Origin: Annona cherimola
Lineage: Eukaryota > Streptophyta > Magnoliopsida > Magnoliales > Annonaceae
Length of the DNA: 64,000 bases
Reading direction: 5' to 3'
NCBI GenBank assembly: GCA_030490835.1
Contig: CM059971.1
Location: 53,678,012-53,742,011 of the forward strand
Positions 55,540-64,000 of the stretch are shown piece after piece. How positions within the stretch are numbered: the first letter of the stretch is position 1; each line of letters begins with the position of its first letter. The notes below the pieces were generated by a model. The model was not told the DNA's origin. It made no database searches and was given only the letters and a program-made list of their open reading frames with translations. The position numbers and the translations under genes are program-made.

Positions 55540-55960
55540 AAGAACAAGAAGGAAAAGTATTTACAAGTATGGTTTATGTTTTGGAAAATTGTGTAATAGC
55601 ATTGTTTGATTCTGGTGTTACGCATTTATTTATAGCATGTCAATATGTAACCAGTCATGCACTGTCGGTAAAAGAAACAAATAATACTAATAATACTATA
55701 CACGTAGAATCCTCTATGTATAGGTTGACAAGTACTAATCAAATTTGTAAAGTATGCCCTATTAAGATAGGTTAAATGATTTTAGAAGCAGACCTAATCC
55801 TCTTACCGATAACTGAATTCGATATAATATTAGGCATGGATTGGTTGAGTCAATGGGGAGTTACAATAAATTGTAAATATAAGAAAGTACAGTTCGAGGC
55901 AGCTCCATATAAAGAAATATCTATTGGAAAGTTGAGGCAGCCAACACTGTAGAGGAAAAA
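55540..55960 (+). pseudogene. Protease of element C
   Basis: D-S-G active site in VIALFDSGVTHLF (about 55595-55633, where the family usually has DSGATHSF) and the C-terminal FDIILGMDWLSQWG (about 55819-55860). A TAA at 55773-55775 separates the halves. The frame changes again before RT. Confidence 0.8.
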
Positions 55961-55984
55961 GAAATACCAATTGAACAAATTCCA

Positions 55985-56813
55985 GTGGTAAATGAATTTA
56001 TGGATGTCTTCCCAAAGGAGTTGCCTAACCTACCCCCAAAAAGAGAAGTGGACATGGTAATCGACATTATACCAGGTACGTCTCCAATATCTAAGGTGTC
56101 GTACCTCATGGCTCCAACAGAAACGGCAGAACGAAAAACTCAGATTCAAGAATTGCTAAATAAAGGATTTATTAGACCCAGTGTGTCACCATGGGGAGCC
56201 CCGGTTTTGTTTGTAAGAAAGAAAGATGGAAGTTTAAGATTGTGCATTGATTATAGGAAATTGAATAAAGTCATTGTGAAAAATAAATATCCTCTTCCTC
56301 GAATTAATGATTTATTTGATCAACTCAAAGGAGCATCCACTTTTTCAAAAATAGATCTACAATCATGTTATTATCAATTGAGAATTAGCCCTGGTGATAT
56401 TCACAAAACAGCATTCCGAACAAGGTATGGACACTATGAATTTTTTGTTATGCCGTTTGGACTTACAAATGCTCCTACTGTTTTTATGGACATGATGAAT
56501 AAAATATTTCAAGAATACTTGGATCAATTTGTTATGGTGTTCATTGATGATATTTTAATTTACTCAAAGTCAGAGAAAGAACACCAAATGCATCTTAGAA
56601 TGGTCTTAGACAAGTTGAGAAAAGAAAAATTATATGCCAAATTGAAGAAATGCCAATTTTGGCTAAAGCAAGTCGCAATTTTAGGACATATTATATCTGA
56701 AAAAGGAATTCAAGTTGACCCTCAGAAAATTGAAGCAATTCTTAAATGGCTAAAACCAACAAGTATTACCAAAATTAGGAGTTTCTTGGGATTAGCTGGG
56801 TATTATAGAAGAT
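55985..56813 (+). pseudogene. Reverse transcriptase of element C, truncated
   Basis: Chromovirus-type RT, 277 codons open: [80 protein letters not shown], catalytic [29 protein letters not shown] and [12 protein letters not shown]. It stops at YYRRF, where the sequence switches to the minus-strand interior of element D, so RNase H and integrase are missing. The key residues are intact and there are no stops in this part. Confidence 0.92.
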
Positions 56814-57534
56814 TTTCCTTTTTCATATACACTTAGCACTTGAATAAAATCAAATGCATTCATATTTTTATAACATCAAACATCATACATTAGGAGTAAA
56901 AAAGAAACTCCATTTTCCCTACCTTTCTCATTTCTATCTTCTCTTTTCATAGCGTAAGGTCACTTTTCCTTACACATACAGATTATGCCTACATAACTTG
57001 TCAATTTAGTATAACTATAAATTCTTAAACCATCAATCAATTAGAAAGTTGGTACCTTGGTGCCTTCCATATGTCCACCATAGCTCTGCACCTTAAACAT
57101 ATATATCATATAACACCGTCTTGTGCTATCTTTTATGAGATATGGTAAAGCCTTAAATATGGGGGGTCTCTATGTAGGGTTCCATAACCCGTCATCTGTT
57201 CTGATTCCCTTCTATCCTTTGTCTTTCCTTAAATTTTCCTACCTCCTGCTTCATCTTATTATCCTCATATCCTTTTTTTTCTTCATATACCATCTACACT
57301 ATGAAATGTAGCAAACCAGCTATATTTCCCTAAATAACTATATTCTTGTGTCATAATGACGCACAATATAAAATAATACATACCGTATATGTCTTATAAT
57401 CGAAATCTATCTCTTTCATCATTTTCCATTTTTTTCTATATCTATCTATCAATCCTTGCTGAAATATCATCTTTGTGATATCAAATCTTTTCTTACCATG
57501 CTTATTTACCAATCCATGCTCTGATACCAACTTT
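56814..57534 (-). mobile_element. Interior start of element D (minus strand)
   Basis: Reverse complement of the interior of A (25856-26580), including the region of the decayed accessory ORF. A PBS lies at 57518-57529. It joins element C's RT at a TTTTCC overlap. Confidence 0.75.
57518..57529 (-). other. Primer binding site of element D (tRNA-iMet)
   Basis: TGGTATCAGAGC on minus, perfect, 5 nt from the LTR end at 57535. Confidence 0.93.
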
Positions 57535-58104
57535 TGTGGCGCCTCAAACCGAGACGTCACTTCCTTACCTCAAGACCTTATTGATTGGTAAATGTGAATC
57601 AGGATTGTTGCCCTGATCACGCGGCGGGTTCTTAATTGGATCTCGTCTAATTTTTTTTCATTTTTCGTTTATCATCATTCATTTTATTCCCCACTACATC
57701 TTTCATCATACCAGCAACAATACACTTGTAATAAATTTCATCATTTCATTCCTAGTATCCCTTCATACTTTTCTACAATGAAAGTCCTCTTGACTAATTC
57801 ATAACTTTTCCATTCCTTACATTCATACATTCATTCATTGATGCACTGGAACTTAAAATTCTAATTAAGTTCATATATACATAAAACATACCTAGCAATT
57901 TAAACTATGCTATCCATACATCTTGGCTACCATCGCATACCTTCTTTCATTGCTTAGGTTTGCGTCCTCCTGAGTTTCCCGGTACCTGTCTAAGGTTTGG
58001 AAAAATAAAACTTGAGTGACAACTTAGTAAGCAAGCATTTTATCATTATGGCAAGACTTCCTTGAAAACCTTTTTCATAAAAATCTTGAACACCTTTTTC
58101 CTTA

Positions 58105-58535
58105 GGACATTTATGTGTCCTAAAATATTATCATGAAATCCTTTGTTCATGAGGACAATTCTATGTCCTTGAACATTTTCATAAAACATTCATTCTTAAA
58201 ATCATTTACAAGCTACGTCCGAGCTTGTTAAAGCAAAACATACATGTTTTACCCTTTATAATTAATTCTTTTTTGTCTTGAGTGAACATTTCCAATGTTC
58301 CAAGACCTTTACATAAAACCATCTTTTGCCAGTGGACGTGTCCAAAAATATTTTTCATCATAAAATCCTTTAGCAAAGAGACATTTAATGTCTCAAAACA
58401 TTTTCACATAGCTTCCTTTGGCAATGGACATTCATATATCTTAAAACACCTTTCATTAAAACACTTTGGCATTGGACATTCTCATGTCCATAAACACTTT
58501 TCATTTAGGCTATTTAATAATGGACATTCTTATGT
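58105..58535 (-). repeat. GGACAT hairpin array in LTR D
   Basis: At least seven recognisable units, for example AGGACATttatgTGTCCT near 58106 and the GTGAACATTTCCAATGTTC unit near 58282. Same order as in A, mirrored. Confidence 0.75.
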
Positions 58536-60305
58536 TCAAAAATAAGTTTGACATAAATCCTTTTCATAATCTCCGTTTTGGGGCTTGTTTATAACAAACA
58601 AGGCGAATAAGATACATAAACCATTTCCATAAATGCATTTGCATAAAAACATTTCCTTTTATTCCTGTTATTTACACTTTTGTGTAAAACACCCTATTTT
58701 TAGGGTAATCATTTCATAAAAATCCCTTTAGGATAACTTTCATGTCTCAATCCTTGGGCTTTTCAAAAATAAAACATAAGCAAATGCATTTCTCTCCATC
58801 CAGTAGTGACACTTAGCAAGTGATCATGCTACCTTTTGGAAGAGAATCCTTAACAGCACGCTAGCCAGGCGGCTATTCATTCATCATACTCCCTTCTCAG
58901 GGTGGGCACCGCTGGCACTCCTACCATCCCTTAGTGACTTGGCCTTATATAGAGTGGGCCCCGATCATCCAAACCGTGCTCTACAACCGGCCTATTCCGT
59001 GTACAGGTGCACCATACATTATTCTGATAGACCGTAGTCTGTTTGGTTTAAAATATCACAGATCGCATCCCATGACCTTTTAAACTGGGATCGCAAACCG
59101 CTGCCTACAACCATACTCACAAAACATCATAGACCGAAGTTTATATCTTTAAAAATTATTTTCAAAAACACATCACAGACCGCAGTCCCTGTCAACTTGT
59201 AAAGCAAGCGCACTCACTTTAAACAAGTTGTCATTTGAAATTTAGTTTTAGGATGACCTTCCTAAAATTCTTTTAAAACCATTTTGAGTAAAATATTTTG
59301 ATAAATATTTAAAATGTTTGAGAAACAATACATCTTAAAAACCCTTATAATAAAAGAATTTCAAAACCTTTGAATTTCCAACAATAAACCATATATCTCT
59401 CTAATATTTTATTGGTTTCCATTTCAGGGCCTTTTGCTTACAGAGTTATGCAATTATACCATCCCCTTCACCACAACCTAAAAATTTAAATTATTGTCCT
59501 CATATCTATTATACTATTTTTACATAAAGGGGAATTGCACAGTCTTTTGCATGCCATTTAGCAACCTAAAATTAAACTATTTCATGAAATCCCCTATTAG
59601 GTTGGTCATCCTTAAATCTCGTTCAACAACATTCGTATAAACATTTTTGAAGGCATTTTCATCATAGATTTCCTTATCTAAAGGAAATCAAAACTTTTTG
59701 AATATCATGTCAAAACAATGGACTATGTCCAAATCATTGTTGATATTTAGTTATCATAACATAACACAAATAATCTTTTCATAAATCAAATCTTCTTTTC
59801 TGTCTTTTATAACACGATTATTTATCATAAAACATCATAAGAGAAATTCAAAACTTATTTACATTTGTTACTTTTTGAAAAAGGGTAAAATTCCCTTATT
59901 CTTATAAAACAATTTTGAAACAACATCAGAAAGAACTTGCTTACTTAAAAGCAAATTCTTAAAACCATCGACATAAAACATAAAATCTTGTGAAATTAAC
60001 ATTATGGATAACTTGCTTACTCATAAGCAAATTCCTCAATCCTATTAACATAAAGCATTGCTAATCCATGACAACATTTGTGATAAATTTTTTTATCTTA
60101 AAAATGTTGCTTGCTTCCCATGAAGCAAACCTTGAGGCTTTTCCTTAAAGCCATCGTTTTCCAAAGCTTGTGGCTTTGCGTTAAAGCCGTCATTTTCAAA
60201 ACTTGTGCTTTCCCATTAGTTAAAACATAATCATAAAATCATTGACATAATTATCATTTTAACATATAGAGAAAAATCCATAATTTAAAAGGTTCGCTTG
60301 CTTAC

Positions 60306-60352
60306 CTGAGATCGCCATAATCCTTTTCTTCCATTCTTTTCCTTGCCTTTGC
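60306..60352 (-). promoter_or_regulatory. Predicted LTR mini-exon of D (47 nt)
   Basis: On minus, preceded by TTTATCTAG and followed by GTAAGCAAGCG. Begins GCAAAGGCAAGG and ends GCGATCTCAG, close to the A copy. Confidence 0.55.
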
Positions 60353-61946
60353 CTAGATAAATGAAAATAACATTTCATTTATTTGCATCATCCTTAAATA
60401 CTTATATTCCTTAGGTTTTCCAACCTACATAAGTTCATCTAGCTTATCCCACTTGTCTTTCAAGTCGGGTATTCATACGTATCGACATAGCCTATACATA
60501 TCAAATCATCCAATAATTTTTAATATCCTTATGTAGGGTAAACTTACATGCATATAACAATCATTCATTAAATCATTATTTGGAGGTTCATTACCTCCAT
60601 TTATCATTTTTCATACAACGGTGCTCATTTTAAGCACTTAGTTGCTAACTTAGACATCATATAATAATCTCAAAATTTGAGATTATCATTATTTACTTAA
60701 ACAGTACCCTAATCCATGTTTTTCATCATGTTGTTATACATTTTTTCATTTTAATAACTTACATGATCCATATATCATTTATTCATACTTATCTCTTCAT
60801 ATATGTCCATTTCTCAACACATAAATTATGTGTTTCTTAAAATTTTTCAACACCGAAACTTATCTCTAATTACCACATGATTAAAACCCTTAATTTAAAA
60901 ATAATGTAGGGTTTAATTTTGAATTTATAATCCATTCATCATAGGGTTCCAAAACAACAACTTTTGGACCCGTTTTACCCATTTTCAACGTCTCTCGGGA
61001 TACTTAAATCAAAAAAGATTTTTAATCCCTAAATTTCAGAAATTAATCATGATTTTATTAACCCAAATTTAGGGTATTAACATATGTTTAAAATTCATAT
61101 ATTGGTTGCTTCCAAAACAGCAACTTTCGTGTACATTTTGGGTACCCTCTGCACCCCTCTTTGAACATCCCTTTGCATATTTTTAAAAAAATCATATTTA
61201 GGGTAATCTTGTTTACCCCTAATAGGTTAAACCCTCATAATAATTTGTTTATATCCCATTATAAGTTAAATTCCATCACAAAACCTGAAATTTAACATTT
61301 ATGTTGATTTATTCCTTAAGCTGTCCATAATGCTGAATTCAGGCACACTGAATTCTCAAAATCTTGAATTAACATGAAATCAAGTAGTTTTGACCTCAAT
61401 TTTCTACCATACCTTAATAACTACATGAATTAATAAAAATAAATATTTTAAGCAAGAAATATTTAGTATTTCTATTTATTTTTGTATTTTTACTGTTTTG
61501 GACAGCAGCATCCCTTTTCTGACAGCCTGAATCACGTAAATTATGGGGTATATTTATACCCATAAAAACTTAATTTTTATTTTGGTAGTGTGATCCTAAA
61601 TATGTCTTATATATACTGTAAAAGTTTCAGCCAAAAATTTCTTGTATAAAAATTATTAAAAAGGATTTGGTGCAGCTGATCCTGCCACCTGTTCAATACT
61701 GTCCAGGTTGATTTTCCCAGATTTTTAATTTGCAACGTACTTATTATTTTAAGCTTAAAATGGGGTCATTCCTTAATAACCCCATCATTAGTATTCCCAC
61801 AAATATTTATGATAAAGATAATTCATTAACTATTTCTTCCATATTTTCCTTTCCAAGTCCAGATTTACTGCACATGAGTGTAGATTAGATGATATGGGCT
61901 GATTAATCCCCAAATTGAACTTTATAAACCAACATATTTAACTAAG

Positions 61947-63839
61947 TGTGGCACCCCCGACCAGATGCCTCCATAAGTCTTACTTCAAGACCATTTCGAT
62001 TGGTAAATGTGATCAGGATTGTTGTCCTGACCACACGGCGGGTTCTTAATTTGATGTCGTCCAAAATTGTTTTTCTTTCCTTTCATCATATAAGCATATA
62101 TTTGTCATTATTCATAGTGGACTCATCCATATCATCATAAAATTTATCGTACAAGTATCTTTACTTTCATATTGTAGACAGTAATGTATTCATAAATAAC
62201 AATTCACGTAGAATTTTATACATAATCACTTATCTATTACACCATACATAATCAATCCCATTTTATTAAAAGAAATGCATTCATCCATTCATTCTTCAAC
62301 ATGCTAATACCTTTTAGCTTTGCTCCTTTCCTCGAGCCTTAAACCTGTCTAAGATTGGAAAAACAAAATGTGAGTGATAAACTCAGTAAGCAAGCATTAT
62401 TTTTTCATTTAAATGCATTCCTTGCCCATTCGGTAGGAGACACTTATCAAGTAATCAACTACCAATAAGAAGAAACCTTTTATAGAAATCTTCCTTATAA
62501 TATACCCATAAAACTTTGTGCATGTCCCCATTTAGAGATTTTTCAAAGGTGATGTCTATACATCTAAACCATTTTTCATGGGACAATTGTTTGTCCCAAA
62601 ATATTTTTCATCTATCATGAGGACATATCTATGTCCAAAAATATTTTTTATATGGCATGAGGACAATTATATGTCCTAAAATATTTTTCTTATAACCTTT
62701 TTCCTCATGAGGACATTTACATGTCTTAAAACATCATTTATTTAAATTTCTTTGTAACCCAACTCGGGGTTATTCAAAAGCAATGCATGTGCATAGAAAT
62801 CTTTTATCTATGCGGACATTCTCATATCCAAAGATATTTTTCCATATAAACCTTTTTTAACCCGCATATAAGATACCAAACCCTTTTTAAACCAACATGG
62901 CAGACATATTCATGTCCTAAAATATTTTTTGGTATCTTCTGAAAACTAAACATAAATCCATTAGAAACCAACACAAATCCATTTAAAATCAAACAGCGTC
63001 GGTGCCCATTTTAGGACTTTTAAAACATAGGGAACATATGTATGTTCCAAAAACATATGGATCTGTGTCTCTGACCCTCAGGTTGGTGACACTTAACAAG
63101 TGATCATCCTTCCCTAGGAAAGAAACCTTACAGCACGCGAGCCAGGCGTATGCTCATGAGCTTCCTCCCATTTCAGAGAGGGCGTCGCCGGCCTCCGGCC
63201 TTCCCTGAGCAACTCGGCTACAGGTAGAGGTGAGCTCTGGTTTACAACCATTTTGGTCCGTAACCGCCCCCACCATGAGCCTAGTACATCATTTTGCATA
63301 CACTCGTATGCTAGCAATGATTTTCACAAAACTTAGCTCAGTCATTTAACTATGCCCTATTTCAAGCCTCAGCTTGATATGTATAAAGCCAACTTAGTCC
63401 GCAAACTATGCCCTTCTCGAATTGAGAACTGGGCATGATTGTTTTGAAAATAAAATATTTTAAACCACTCAGTCTGCAGACTATGCCCTTCTCGAATTAA
63501 GAACTGGGCATGGTTTGTTTTGAAAATAAAATATTTTTGTGAACTATTTCCAAATCCTGATGTTAGGATGACCACCCTTAAAGAGTTTAGCAATGTTTTA
63601 ATAAATTCATTTTACCAAGCATTTGAAATATTTGAGAAGACAATATCTTGCAAAACTATAAAGATTTGCTAAACAACTTTTGAAATTATCATTTTAAGAA
63701 GCTTTTGAACTAATTCAAAACTTGCACAGACAAAAATTTTCTTGATAACATTTTTATGAGCAAAATATATTCTTCTATCCATTGTAATGACATTATCTGT
63801 CTTGTCTACATCACTTCCTTGTTACTCTTATATATAGAG
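61947..63839 (-). mobile_element. LTR E, partial (minus strand, diverged family)
   Basis: Begins TGTGGCACCCCC. It shares with the other LTRs the terminal GGCAACAATCC-like and CGGCGGGTTC-like segments, third acceptor (62345), a hairpin array (62580-62727) and the conserved block (63130-63285), but the intervening sequence is diverged. A 60 bp direct repeat with CTATGCCCTTCTCGAATT is present at 63408-63500. It is interrupted by a copia LTR at 63840. Confidence 0.75.
62580..62727 (-). repeat. Hairpin array in LTR E
   Basis: GGGACAA-TTGT-TTGTCCC (62580-62597), AGGACAT-ATCT-ATGTCC (62620-62636), AGGACA-ATTATA-TGTCCT (62660-62677) and AGGACAT-TTAC-ATGTCTT (62710-62727), spaced 40-50 bp. The stem sequence is kept while loop and spacer differ from A. 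Confidence 0.75.
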
Positions 63840-64000
63840 TGTCGGTCCCGAGTTAATGGCAAAACCCAAGAGGGGAGGGGTGAATTGGGTATTTAAAAAT
63901 TTATAACTTAAACAGAAACTTAACCCCGGATTGATCCAGTCCCCTTAATGAAGAATCGTAATGGAAAGCAATATAATGTAAAGAGCAGATAAATAAATCA
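63840..64000 (-). mobile_element. Start of a third copia LTR
   Basis: TGTCGGTCCCGAGTTAATGG continues as in the LTRs at 31398 and 38322 and runs off the window. Orientation follows those LTRs. The five bases before it (TAGAG) are a possible target duplication that cannot be checked here. Confidence 0.85.

Larger units (their letters stand above)
57535..61946 (-). mobile_element. 5' LTR of element D, truncated (minus strand, A type)
   Basis: Begins TGTGGCGCC on plus and holds the A-type set in reverse: third acceptor (57986), GGACAT array (about 58105-58535), conserved block (58857-59010), GACCGCAGTCC hairpins (59036-59190), mini-exon (60306-60352), ACCCT/AGGGT and other hairpins. It is cut at 61946 by LTR E before the TATA region. 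Confidence 0.85.

Overview
This window is intergenic DNA from a flowering plant with a repeat-rich genome. I find no intact host gene. Almost everything is LTR retrotransposon sequence, nested and decayed to different degrees. The plant assignment rests on four things: a Ty3/gypsy pol with the second, archaeal-type RNase H of the plant Tat lineage; chromovirus-type elements primed by plant initiator tRNA-Met (TGGTATCAGAGC); plant-type Ty1/copia polyproteins; and a broken copy of the plant histone H2B ubiquitin ligase gene HUB2.

Layout. (1) 1-12960, minus strand: a degenerate Tat-lineage gypsy element. Pol reads right to left, with three gag-like blocks upstream, four tandem-repeat families (10340-12800) and a TATA box at 12939-12947. 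A plus-strand ORF at 2-298 lies beyond its pol end. (2) 13155-13866, minus: an intron-less 5' fragment of HUB2. (3) 14160-15172: low-complexity and unassigned DNA. (4) 15173-49544: a minus-strand chromovirus LTR (F), split by insertion of a plus-strand chromovirus (A: LTRs 18641-25855 and 44767-47909). A is itself invaded by a 1.7 kb solo LTR (21543-23262), a related element B (LTR 26778-30752) and a full-length Ty1/copia element (31398-40029, perfect GCGTC target duplication). A 5'-truncated copia (about 40740-44766) lies between B and the 3' LTR of A. (5) 49545-56813: a third related chromovirus (C) with LTR, PBS, an accessory ORF, gag, protease and part of RT. (6) 56814-64000: minus-strand chromovirus remnants D and E, then the start of another copia LTR at 63840.

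The most interesting signals are in the long chromovirus LTRs (3.5-5.5 kb in A to F). First, they share what looks like a gene-like splice layout: TATA box, short leader exon ending CAA|GTAAGTAT, a 44-48 nt mini-exon ending AG|GTAAGCAAG, and a third acceptor before the PBS. This suggests a spliced 5' leader. Second, the predicted introns are filled with short perfect hairpins, including a regular array at about 49 bp spacing (GGACAT-loop-ATGTCC) with compensatory base changes inside the array and between families. Third, B and C both carry a conserved accessory reading frame between PBS and gag (WW motif, GPWYxF...FRYG core, acidic tail, W-S-x-T-S-T-x-T-E-x-P end). In B it was one continuous frame apart from a single stop before the copia element landed in it.

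A possible joint reading, which is inference: a long, structured, translation-blocking leader is removed by splicing so that the accessory protein and Gag can be made, while unspliced RNA keeps the LTR sequence for reverse transcription. Species, expression and copy number cannot be judged from sequence alone.
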